NCBI GenBank assembly: GCA_963699805.1
Contig: CAVOVH010000002.1
Coordinates: forward strand, 186,001-250,000
DNA length: 64,000 nt
Direction of reading: 5' to 3'
Source: JAGTVG01 sp963699805
GTDB lineage: Bacteria > Bacteroidota > Bacteroidia > Cytophagales > Cyclobacteriaceae
Made by a program: the position numbers and the translations under genes. Below are positions 45,521 through 53,571 of the stretch, in pieces. The notes below the pieces were generated by a model. It worked only from the letters and a program-made list of their open reading frames with translations, did no database searches and was not told the origin of the DNA. Numbering within the stretch: position 1 is the stretch's first letter; every line of letters starts with the position of its first letter.

Positions 45521-45847
45521 TTATTTATAACTTAACCGGTAATATTGAATACCGTCGATTTCGGTCAGAAGGTCTGAAATTCCAATATAACCTTGAATTT
45601 TTTCATCATTTTTTGTCCCTTCTGCCACCAGATGATCATTGGAATCGATGACCTCAATCCGGTTTGGTTCGGAAAAAAGGTTCTCAATATTCTCCACCAT
45701 ATAGTCGAGATTATAGAATGATTCCAGATCGTATATATGTTCAGGATTGTTGATCTCAGCTGGATCGGCAGCATTTGCAATCAGAACACCTGCCAGCAGG
45801 CAGCATGTCAAACCAAGGGATATAAGAATTTTTTTCAGCGCTTTCAT
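45521..45847 (-). CDS. Small secreted protein of unknown function
   Basis: From the ATG at 45847 the protein has 108 residues with a clean signal peptide ('LISLGLTCCLLAGVLIANAAD', cleavage expected after 'ANA'). The mature part is acidic, with 'NIENLFSEPNRIEVIDSND' and 'YYRLSYK' at the end. An upstream ATG at 45895 would add 16 residues and spoil the signal. It lies between two MscS genes, but no functional link is evident. Confidence 0.6.
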   Translation of the reverse strand: MKALKKILISLGLTCCLLAGVLIANAADPAEINNPEHIYDLESFYNLDYMVENIENLFSEPNRIEVIDSNDHLVAEGTKNDEKIQGYIGISDLLTEIDGIQYYRLSYK

Positions 45848-46018
45848 ATCTTTATTTTTTAATTTCCATTTCATTTCTATGAGAAGGAGGGCCAACCCCG
45901 TGCCAGAATTTTTATAAATCTGATATTCAGAAAGATACGAATATTGATAGCTGATTTTAGTGTCTCAATAACGGGCACTTCTTCTGAGAATGTATCAAAA
46001 TGGAGAAGTAATGGGAAG

Positions 46019-46051
46019 TAAAAAATCCTGACATGCAGGGGCTGCCAGGAT
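46019..46051 (-). terminator. Rho-independent terminator after the second mscS-like gene
   Basis: Read on the minus strand, ATCCTG pairs with CAGGAT, with an inner GCAG/CTGC pairing, and is followed by six T residues. It begins 46 bases after the stop codon of the minus-strand mscS-like gene. Confidence 0.65.
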
Positions 46052-46096
46052 CTCCTTGATCGATAGATGGAATTCAGATGAACGGATTAAGTATTT

Positions 46097-46939
46097 TCAA
46101 TTCCCGAAGATTGGATTATTTTTAGCCTCGGAAAAGAGATGCACATCCCTTTGTGGATAGGGGATGGTTATTCCACCCTTATCAAAGGCTTTTTTAACAT
46201 TTTCCGTCATTTCAAAAAATACAGCCCAGTAATTTGCCTGTTCCACCTCTGCACGTACTTTAAAATTGACTGAACTGTCCCCCAGTTCCGACAGGTTAAT
46301 GAAAGGATTTTCCTTATTCAGAATCCGTTCGTCCGTGAATATCGTTTTCTTAATGATTTCCCGTGCCTTATCAATATCATCATTGTATCCAATTCCAAAA
46401 ATCCATTCCACCAGTCTGGTTTCCTGAATAGAGTAGTTAATAATGTTGCCATTTCCCAGTGGACCATTCGGAATAATGATCGTTCTATTATCATAGGTTT
46501 TCAGTATGGTGTGGAAAATCTGGATTTCCGTCACGAGTGCAGTCACTCCCTGGGCCTCGATCACATCACCTACTTTATAGGGCCTTAGTATGAGGATCAA
46601 TACTCCACCTGCAAAATTTGAGAGGCTTCCCTGTAAGGCCAATCCGACAGCAAGACCTGCGGCACCCAAAACGGCTATAAACGAGGTTGTGGCAATCCCT
46701 ACCATGGAAGCCACACTGATGATCAACAGGACCCATAATAGGACATTGGTAATGCTGGACAGGAACGGGATCAATGAGGGATCCATTTCCCTTTTAGTTA
46801 GGACATTTCTAATGCCCCTGGTTACTTTCTTGATTAAGTATCTTCCTATAATGAGAACTATAATGGCCAGCAAGAGCTTGGGAAGATAAAGCATTGCATA
46901 TTCAATTGCGGTGTCTATATATCCCTGTAAGTTTTCCAT
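46097..46939 (-). CDS. MscS-family mechanosensitive channel (second)
   Basis: The 280-residue protein has the compact E. coli MscS layout: three membrane helices, the glycine/alanine-rich pore helix 'AVLGAAGLAVGLALQGSLSN', then 'FAGGVLILILRPYKVGDVI' and 'IIIPNGPLGNGNIINYS'. Length is close to E. coli MscS (286). It should act as an osmotic emergency valve in the inner membrane. It is much closer to classical MscS than the plus-strand channel nearby, so the two are not a recent duplication. Confidence 0.94.
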   Translation of the reverse strand: MENLQGYIDTAIEYAMLYLPKLLLAIIVLIIGRYLIKKVTRGIRNVLTKREMDPSLIPFLSSITNVLLWVLLIISVASMVGIATTSFIAVLGAAGLAVGLALQGSLSNFAGGVLILILRPYKVGDVIEAQGVTALVTEIQIFHTILKTYDNRTIIIPNGPLGNGNIINYSIQETRLVEWIFGIGYNDDIDKAREIIKKTIFTDERILNKENPFINLSELGDSSVNFKVRAEVEQANYWAVFFEMTENVKKAFDKGGITIPYPQRDVHLFSEAKNNPIFGN

Positions 46940-47813
46940 AATTTTTAAATAAAGGTTAAGTGATTAATTTATTATAATTTGTTTTTGTACGATCCTGATA
47001 TGAGTTATAGGGGAATATTTTTTCAGCGATATTTTTGAAATCATTGTACGAATCAAAACGGCTTCAATAAATGTATTTCTGAAGGCAGCATTCAAAATAC
47101 TTTTTATAATGGTACCAGATAAAATAAAGTGAACAATATAAAATAATATCCTTACCGGGAATTGTCAATATATAATCAATTTAATTAATGAACCGGAGAA
47201 AAGCAGTTTTGGAATGACCAAATCTGCACCAATTATTTTAATTTATCCGTAATGTAGGATCATTCAATTCACTGTGTAAATATGGATTTTGATCCAATAG
47301 TTGTTAACAAATTTATTAATATATTGTTTTTGAATTATAAATCTTAGGTTGTTTAGAACCATTTAAGGACACGATCCAACAGGTTATAACATGAGGGATA
47401 GGCCTTATCTGAAACAGATAAATGGAAGGCAAAAGGATTTTTGGTTCAGATTTTAATCATGATTGCAGCATCCATTGATAATAAAATTCGGAGAACTTTT
47501 TTGTTAAAATACATTTTTAATTTTAATTGAGTAGTTTTTCAGGACCACGGGATTATTCAACCTGTGTTCCATGGCAGTTTGGCTAAAATTACTTGGGGGG
47601 GGAATGGGTTTGAAAGGATTTACCCTCATTGATTGATTCCTGGAAAATGCAGCATTTTAAAGACATACTGTAAAAAAATGGGATATCTCTTAGAAATTAT
47701 ATTAAAAAGACCATATTTTTATGTCGATTTCAAGGATAAGCCCGAACAATTAGATCTTAAGGGTATATTATTTACTTTTATTGCTGAAATACTGAATTGA
47801 ATATCATCGATTT
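46940..47813. other. Long gene-poor intergenic region
   Basis: This 874-bp AT-rich region between divergent genes has no open frame with protein-like features on either strand, and no tRNA or strong hairpin that I could recognise. A run of eight G residues (47595-47602) stands out. It may hold promoters, a small RNA or a decayed gene. Confidence 0.5.
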
Positions 47814-48521
47814 ATGAGAGTCGGTATTAGTATTCTTTTATTTATAATCTGCTTTCCAGCTTTTACGCAGGATCTGGAAATATCCATCTATGATTTTCAG
47901 AAGGTGGAAAATGATTATAAAATAGTATTTAACAGCCTGAATAAGGAGATCGACAGCATTTCAAACACACTCACTGATAGGATCACGCAAGAAAAGAGGG
48001 ACCGTTTGACTGTATTACGGAATGCTCATGATGATCAATTATTTGATGATGAGCGATTTTTACCGGTTATGGAGGCTCCCATAGAAATTGCCACGGCAGA
48101 TATGAATTTATTCCATGAGAACTACATGGATGCGATTCATTCATTTTCAGCATTTTTGTCTGAGAATGTGGATTCTATCGATTATCCGGAACCTATTGAG
48201 TATCCTTATTGGCCGGTACGAAATAATCAATATCGTACCACTATACAGACTTTTAAATATGTTTTTAACCGGATTGACCGGTCCATCAGCTCTTATTTAT
48301 TTTTAATCCGTTATTCCATGAGGCAGGGGCAGCTCGAAAGCCTGAAGGTTGGGAAATACCTGAATCAGAATGAATATTTTGATTATTATGGAATTCTGAA
48401 ACACGGATTAACCGTACGAATTGAAAAAAAGGACTGGGAGGCTTATGTGAACTACTACGAATGGTTGAAAGTTGTGGAAAGAGAATATGTACAACATGTG
48501 ATGGAAATATTGAACAGCTAA
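47814..48521 (+). CDS. Secreted protein of unknown function
   Basis: The 235-residue protein has a signal peptide ('MRVGISILLFIICFPAFTQ'). The mature part is hydrophilic, rich in Tyr, Asp and Asn, and probably helical ('NDYKIVFNSLNKEIDSISN', 'YMDAIHSFSAFLSENVDS'). No domain is recognised. It follows the long gene-poor region and precedes a barrel-type enzyme-like gene by 118 bases. Confidence 0.65.
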   Translation: MRVGISILLFIICFPAFTQDLEISIYDFQKVENDYKIVFNSLNKEIDSISNTLTDRITQEKRDRLTVLRNAHDDQLFDDERFLPVMEAPIEIATADMNLFHENYMDAIHSFSAFLSENVDSIDYPEPIEYPYWPVRNNQYRTTIQTFKYVFNRIDRSISSYLFLIRYSMRQGQLESLKVGKYLNQNEYFDYYGILKHGLTVRIEKKDWEAYVNYYEWLKVVEREYVQHVMEILNS

Positions 48522-48639
48522 TTATCCGCCTGGATTTTCATCATTTCATATGAGAAATAGCTGCGAAAGATTGTAATACCCATTCCGAAAAACTAAATTA
48601 TCATTTGCCGGATTTTTAGAAATACAATCAGGCCTGAAT

Positions 48640-49818
48640 ATGGGGAATATTCGAAATTCTTATTCCGATCTGCAGGAGATCATGCTGCAGTTTGCTGAAA
48701 ATACAGGACTAACAGGTCCCTCCAGGAAGCCAGAACGATATTTATGGACTGATGCATTCGCAGTATGTAATTTCCTGGAGTTATATCGACAAACTGGTGA
48801 TCAGAAATTTCTGGATCTTGGCAGGCAACTGGTGAGCCAGGTCCACTGGATCCTGGGGCGCCATCGGCCGGATGATGGCCGAAAAGGATGGATCAGCGGT
48901 CTTGATGAGGAAGAAGGTAAGGACCATCCCACTCGCGGTGGTTTACGTATTGGGAAAGAATTAAACGAACGAAAATGGAACGAACCTTCTGATCCGGACC
49001 TGGAATGGGACCGTGATGGGCAATATTATCATTATCTGACCAAATGGATGCATGCATTGGTCCGAGTGAGCCGGGTAACAAATGACCGCAAATATATTTT
49101 ATGGGCGATTGAACTTGCCCGAGCCATTCATTCGAAATTCACCTATGTGCCTGAAAGGGGTGGACCTGGAAGAATGTACTGGAAAATGAGCATTGATCTT
49201 TCTTATCCCCTGGTTACTTCTATGGGCCACCATGACCCACTGGATGGGCTGATCACCTATCTGGAAACACAATCTGTTACCCATCTATTTTCTGATCCCT
49301 CCTTACCGGACCTCTATCAGGAGATCTCTGAGATGCGGAATCTTTGCCAGGGTAAGGAATGGGCTACCCATGATCCATTGGGACTGGGTGGGTTGCTTTC
49401 CGATGCTTTTCGATTGACCCAGCTCGTGGTACTGGCAGGAAATACGGAATTCAAGGATCTGCTGCATGATATGCTGGGAGATACAAGAATGGGACTCGGC
49501 TATTTTGCAAAAAACAATCAACTGAGTCTATCCGCCAATTACAGGCTTGCCTTCCGTGAGTTAGGCCTAGCCATTGGATTGAAGGCCATCAGGCGGATGG
49601 ATGATTTTATGAATGATCATGAAAAAGCATTTATACCCATGAATCAATGGGAATTACTGGTCGAATCTTTGAAAGAGTATTTGTACCTGGTAGATCCGAT
49701 TGAAGGATTCTGGAAGCAACCTGAAAATCAGGAATCCCTGAGCTGGAGAGAGCATGAAAACATCAATAGGGTGATGTTGGGAACCTGTCTTGCACCTGAT
49801 GGTTTTTTATCGGTATAA
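48640..49818 (+). CDS. Probable (alpha/alpha)6-barrel protein, glycosidase- or epimerase-like
   Basis: The cytoplasmic-looking protein has 392 residues. Regularly spaced helical hairpins such as 'RYLWTDAFAVCNFLELYRQTGD' (key part: WTDAFAVCNFLELY), 'RKYILWAIELARAIHSKF', and 'FLDLGRQLVSQVHWILGRH' are typical of six-hairpin barrel enzymes (AGE epimerases, GH88/GH105-like, lanthionine cyclase-like). Conserved-looking polar clusters ('DPDLEWDRDGQYYHYLTKWMH', 'GHHDPLDGL') could form an active site. I cannot name the family or substrate. Confidence 0.6.
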   Translation: MGNIRNSYSDLQEIMLQFAENTGLTGPSRKPERYLWTDAFAVCNFLELYRQTGDQKFLDLGRQLVSQVHWILGRHRPDDGRKGWISGLDEEEGKDHPTRGGLRIGKELNERKWNEPSDPDLEWDRDGQYYHYLTKWMHALVRVSRVTNDRKYILWAIELARAIHSKFTYVPERGGPGRMYWKMSIDLSYPLVTSMGHHDPLDGLITYLETQSVTHLFSDPSLPDLYQEISEMRNLCQGKEWATHDPLGLGGLLSDAFRLTQLVVLAGNTEFKDLLHDMLGDTRMGLGYFAKNNQLSLSANYRLAFRELGLAIGLKAIRRMDDFMNDHEKAFIPMNQWELLVESLKEYLYLVDPIEGFWKQPENQESLSWREHENINRVMLGTCLAPDGFLSV

Positions 49819-50033
49819 ACGGTGAGTCAGTTCCTGGAGATGAATTGAATGGTGAATCATAAACATTCATGTTTTTAATAGATATCAAAGGGAAAGCTAG
49901 ATAGGTTAATTTTTTTTGATCCGGAACCTCAAATTCCGCATTGAAATCTGGAATTCACGAGGCAAGATTTGAATTTATTTCTTTTGATCACATTTCCATG
50001 ATCCAAGCCCCGGTTAGTGATCAATTATGCCGA

Positions 50034-50489
50034 TTAAAATCCCCTGAACATTCTGACTGACTCATTCCATGGGATCCGGGAAATGATCAACATCATTGCC
50101 AGTGTAAAATAAATGGCGCCATTTCTGAATTTGGCACGGTCAGCATGTGCTTTTTTAATTTTTACTCGCCCGATTTGCGCAATGATCACGGATAGGATCA
50201 TGATGAAAATATGCTCGACTGCCCAATATCTCAGGTAGTCATCTTTCATGGCGGAACCAAAATCAGTAAAAACCATTTTCGTGACAGGACTGAGGAAAAG
50301 ATACAGAATCAATCCCAATAGAAGCTGGATATGAAACAATGAAACCAGGAAGATCGTGGATGTGTTATCCTTTTTTGAAAAATCTTTATTATTGATCCAG
50401 CCATAAAATGAACGGATGATGACGAGCAATAAAAAGATGAGCAGGATCCATCTTAGCCAGGAATGAAGAAACAAAACAAACTGGTACAT
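50034..50489 (-). CDS. Four-helix membrane protein, cytochrome b-like of unknown function
   Basis: The 151-residue protein has about four membrane helices. It has histidines in or near helices ('LFLHSWLRWILL', 'SLFHIQLLLGLILY', 'AVEHIFIMIL') that could bind heme. It resembles short Bacteroidota membrane proteins often labelled 'cytochrome B', though this is not proven. It is divergent from the Hsp20 gene. Confidence 0.6.
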   Translation of the reverse strand: MYQFVLFLHSWLRWILLIFLLLVIIRSFYGWINNKDFSKKDNTSTIFLVSLFHIQLLLGLILYLFLSPVTKMVFTDFGSAMKDDYLRYWAVEHIFIMILSVIIAQIGRVKIKKAHADRAKFRNGAIYFTLAMMLIISRIPWNESVRMFRGF

Positions 50490-50589
50490 ATTTGAAAGAG
50501 GTTTTATGTTTCAGGGTAAAGATAAAGATAAAAACATATTTCTGAGCCGATTTTTAACAGATTCGATGGGATGGAGTTTCTATTATCCC

Positions 50590-50628
50590 TGTCAAAATGT
50601 CAAAAATTCAATCAAAATTGTCAAAATT
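50590..50628 (+). promoter_or_regulatory. TGTCAAAA repeat cluster, putative activator sites
   Basis: TGTCAAAA occurs at 50590, 50598 and 50619, with a partial ATCAAAATT at 50611. The first and third copies are 29 bases apart, and the array lies 37 bases before the sigma-54-like promoter. That suits enhancer-type binding sites for a sigma-54 activator. Confidence 0.5.
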
Positions 50629-50664
50629 TCCGTTTGTATATATGCAGGGGTTTATATAAAATGC

Positions 50665-50680
50665 TGGTATGTATTTTGCA
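50665..50680 (+). promoter_or_regulatory. Sigma-54 (-24/-12) promoter of the hsp20 gene
   Basis: TGGTATGTATTTTGCA matches the consensus TGGCACGNNNNTTGCA at both invariant dinucleotides with exact spacing; only two C-to-T changes occur in the -24 half. Transcription would start near 50691, just ahead of an AGGAG ribosome-binding site (50694-50698) and the ATG at 50707. Confidence 0.65.
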
Positions 50681-50706
50681 GGCATTGAAGTGAAGGAGAT
50701 AATAAA

Positions 50707-51105
50707 ATGAGATTCGGAGGATTACATATTACCAAAGATCTGTTATTAACGGCCGATGTCATGAATACCCTGAATGGCGGTTTGAGCAAGCCTGATATCC
50801 GTATGTCGAGAGAGAAAGATGGATATATCCTTCAGGTTAAGGTGCCCGGGGTGGATCCTGCCAGAATGCAGGTTGAGATCAAGAATAATCAATTATTCCT
50901 GTTTCATCACATTTCTTTACGGAATGACGATTTATATGACGGGATTCATTTCATTCCATTCCATATCGGATTTGTGATCATTCCATTTGATGTAGAGATC
51001 ACCAAAATTAAGGCAGTCTACGAGCATGGTTCACTGAAAGTGATCATGCCTTTCAATGAATTTTCAAATGGATATCACAAAAGGATCCATATTGACAAAA
51101 ATTAA
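50707..51105 (+). CDS. Hsp20/alpha-crystallin-family small heat shock protein
   Basis: The 132-residue protein has an alpha-crystallin-like core: 'PDIRMSREKDGYILQVKVPGVDPARMQVEIKNNQL' (key parts: YILQVKVPGVDPARMQVEIK) and a final strand 'AVYEHGSLKVIMPF', with 'GSLKVIMP' replacing the usual A-x-x-x-n-GvL motif. Small heat shock proteins hold unfolding proteins in a refoldable state. The C-terminal I-x-I oligomerisation motif is seen as 'RIHID'. The gene has a strong Shine-Dalgarno site and a sigma-54-type promoter with upstream repeats, so it is probably stress-induced through an enhancer-binding activator encoded elsewhere. Confidence 0.85.
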   Translation: MRFGGLHITKDLLLTADVMNTLNGGLSKPDIRMSREKDGYILQVKVPGVDPARMQVEIKNNQLFLFHHISLRNDDLYDGIHFIPFHIGFVIIPFDVEITKIKAVYEHGSLKVIMPFNEFSNGYHKRIHIDKN

Positions 51106-51270
51106 TTTTGCCGGCTAAACGGTTCATCGATCTTTGCCATTCAATTGACAAGGGTATAAAATGATTAACTTTGGAAACGATAAACATATTGGATAATTTT
51201 TTTTGGTTTAGCCTGAGAAATAATTAATATTTACCTTTTCCTGAATATTAACCCAAAATTAAGGCTTCAT

Positions 51271-51921
51271 ATGACCGATTATCACCGTATTTTCGAGAAT
51301 AACAAACGTTGGATTGCTTCAAAAACAGCGAATGACAAGGATTTTTTCAAAAAATTGGCCAAAGATCAAAATCCTGATTTCCTGTATATTGGATGTTCAG
51401 ACAGCCGGGTTCCTGCCAATGAAATCATGGGACTTGAACCGGGAGAAGTATTTGTACATCGTAATATCGCCAACCTGGTTGTTAACACCGATCTCAACGT
51501 CATGTCGGTCATCAATTATGCGGTTGAAAATCTGAAAGTTAAGCACATTATCGTGTGTGGGCATTACAATTGTGGGGGTGTAAAAGCAGCTATGGAGGCG
51601 AAAGACCTTGGCATTTTAAATCCATGGCTCAGGAATATACGGGATGTATACAGGCTGCACAGGGAAGAATTGGACGCTATTGAGGATGATCATGCGCGGT
51701 ATAACAGATTGGTTGAACTAAATGTTATTGAACAATGCCTGAATGTAGTAAAGACGGCTGAAGTCCAGAAGAGTTATATAAATACTGGCTATCCCAATGT
51801 TGCCGGATGGGTATTCGATCTCGCCAAAGGCGAATTAATTGACCTGGAAATCAATTTTGAAAAAAGGCTTGAGGATATCCGTGATATTTATGATCTTTTC
51901 GGTGGTGCTTCCAGGATATGA
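51271..51921 (+). CDS. can: Beta-class carbonic anhydrase
   Basis: The enzyme interconverts CO2 and bicarbonate. The 216-residue protein has zinc ligands Cys42, His98 and Cys101, with the Asp44-Arg46 dyad ('IGCSDSRVPANE' and 'VCGHYNCGGVKAAM'). Length and the 'VFVHRNIANLV' segment match E. coli Can. A TAACTTTG element (51166-51173) resembling a Bacteroidota -7 box lies about 100 bases before the ATG. It stands five bases from the convergent VOC gene. Confidence 0.95.
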   Translation: MTDYHRIFENNKRWIASKTANDKDFFKKLAKDQNPDFLYIGCSDSRVPANEIMGLEPGEVFVHRNIANLVVNTDLNVMSVINYAVENLKVKHIIVCGHYNCGGVKAAMEAKDLGILNPWLRNIRDVYRLHREELDAIEDDHARYNRLVELNVIEQCLNVVKTAEVQKSYINTGYPNVAGWVFDLAKGELIDLEINFEKRLEDIRDIYDLFGGASRI

Positions 51922-51925
51922 TCAA

Positions 51926-52312
51926 TCAGGTCCTGGAGTGGAGAGCAATCCGGTTCCCCTCGGAATCCAATATAACCGCCATAAAACCATAATCTTCAGA
52001 GATCTGTCTTTTTGGGATTAGAACCGTACCGCCAGCCTTTTCCACCTTTTCCAGATCCTGATCCAGATTTCCCGAAGGAGTTGTCAGGTAAATAAGAACT
52101 CCATTCTTCTCAGAGGGAGTATAGAATTCCTGATTATATACAAGGGATCCGGGAGCCCCGGGTACACCCTCTTTCCATGGAAACCATGCCATATCCAGCG
52201 AATCCATTTTTTGTCGCTGCAGATTAAAATCAAAAACGGTTTCGTAAAATTTCACGGCCCGATCCATGTCTTTCGCTGGGATCTCGAACCAGCCCAGAAT
52301 ATTGTTTTTCAT
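51926..52312 (-). CDS. VOC-family (glyoxalase/bleomycin-resistance fold) protein
   Basis: The 128-residue protein has two beta-alpha-beta-beta-beta modules: 'LGWFEIPAKDMDRAVKFYE' opens the first and 'GVLIYLTTPSGNLDQDLEKVEKAGG' (key part: DQDLEKVEKAGG) the second. It ends 'FMAVILDSEGNRIALHS', where Glu is a likely metal ligand. Members range from glyoxalases to uncharacterised binding proteins; this subtype ('predicted enzyme related to lactoylglutathione lyase') has no known substrate. Confidence 0.88.
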   Translation of the reverse strand: MKNNILGWFEIPAKDMDRAVKFYETVFDFNLQRQKMDSLDMAWFPWKEGVPGAPGSLVYNQEFYTPSEKNGVLIYLTTPSGNLDQDLEKVEKAGGTVLIPKRQISEDYGFMAVILDSEGNRIALHSRT

Positions 52313-52440
52313 GAGTTGTTGTTTTTGGTTTAGCTGGACAAGTTACCAAATCTTCTTCTTTAGCGCAATAACTGATTTTGGGTTATTTCAATAACTGAAT
52401 TTCATGAATATGACTTTTCGCTGGTCATCCCAGTGGTGAT

Positions 52441-53268
52441 CTATCCTAAATTGCCACCGATACGACTGTAAATGTTTTCAGGATGCCATTTCCAAGTTTT
52501 ACCGAAAACCATTCTCAATGCATTTCTTTCGAAACGGAACCCCGGCTGGCTTAGAAATTTCGTGGCTTCGAAATTTTTTTCAGGAATTACAGTCCGTGTA
52601 TTATTAGTATAATGTTTTAATTTCAGTAATTCAATTCCTGCAGTTGATTCAGTGGCCAGAATCTGCCCTTCTCCGAGAAAAGGGGCGTAATATCCCTGAA
52701 TCCTATCATTACCAATATATATTTTCAAAGAAGGAAGATGGGCATGCAACAATTCCTTTCGATCATCTCCAGTCACATAACGGTCCAGTTTGAATATTTC
52801 CTCTCTGTATTTATCCTCAAATGAATGAATCGCAATGGATTCAAGCCTTTCTGAACAAATTCCGCTATAGAAAAGATATTTCAGGATCGGTTTAAATCCC
52901 AATTTCCTGTAGATAGGTTCTCCGGCATCTGTAGCGATCAGTTGCAGGGTGTTGCAATTTTTTTTCTGAAGCCATTCCATCAGGTAGCGCGTGATATCAG
53001 TTCCGATCCCTCTGTTACGGTAAGCAGGATCCACGATGATATGAGCCAGCCATCCCGAGGTTGGAAATTTGATAGCACAGCCAATACCTGCGATATGGAT
53101 GCCCTGGGCCATTTTAACAGGATGGCAGAAGGAGGAAGAAGTATAAAAATCAAAATGGGGAATGATATCCTGCCAACCTTCCGGCTGAAGAGGAGAAAGG
53201 TTTCGAAGATCCTCTTTTTTAAAAGGGAAAATTTTCAATGGAGTCCTCATTTTAGAGAGGTTAGACAA
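52441..53268 (-). CDS. GNAT-family N-acetyltransferase
   Basis: The 275-residue protein has the acetyl-CoA pyrophosphate-binding loop 'VDPAYRNRGIGTDITRYLM' after the strand 'GWLAHIIV', followed by 'LQLIATDAGEPIYRKLGF', the standard GNAT end. A second, weaker domain occupies residues 145-275 and may be a degenerate GNAT repeat. Substrate unknown. Translation could also begin at an internal Met (53250). Confidence 0.85.
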   Translation of the reverse strand: MSNLSKMRTPLKIFPFKKEDLRNLSPLQPEGWQDIIPHFDFYTSSSFCHPVKMAQGIHIAGIGCAIKFPTSGWLAHIIVDPAYRNRGIGTDITRYLMEWLQKKNCNTLQLIATDAGEPIYRKLGFKPILKYLFYSGICSERLESIAIHSFEDKYREEIFKLDRYVTGDDRKELLHAHLPSLKIYIGNDRIQGYYAPFLGEGQILATESTAGIELLKLKHYTNNTRTVIPEKNFEATKFLSQPGFRFERNALRMVFGKTWKWHPENIYSRIGGNLG

Positions 53269-53571
53269 TATATTTTTTTAATCATATGGAACCTGAAATA
53301 ATCACTTCTCTTATTGTATTTAACTGATGAATATATAATAAATAACGAAATCATGAGACCCTCTTATAATTTTTATAAAACTTCCATTCTGAATTCTTTG
53401 TCTCAGACTTATTATTTTATTCATTCTTTTTTAGGTAACTTGAATAGGAAAAGCAATAAAGGTTAGAAGATAATGATATAGATTATTTTTTTATTAAACG
53501 GATGTCTCGCATGAATTTTTAGTCCATAATATTGAAAGAGAGTCACATTTTTTCCTAAAGTTCAATAAATC
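53269..53571. other. Intergenic region, no gene seen
   Basis: This 303-bp AT-rich stretch between divergent genes should hold the promoter of the Tat-exported isomerase-like gene. I see no hairpin, RNA gene or credible open frame. Confidence 0.5.

Noticed and set aside
44481..46939. Recent duplication of the two MscS genes
   Set aside because: They differ in length, pore-helix sequence and C-terminus, so they are separate lineages.
50506..50688. 60-codon frame upstream of hsp20
   Set aside because: It overlaps the TGTCAAAA array and the sigma-54-like promoter, so the sequence is better explained as regulatory DNA.
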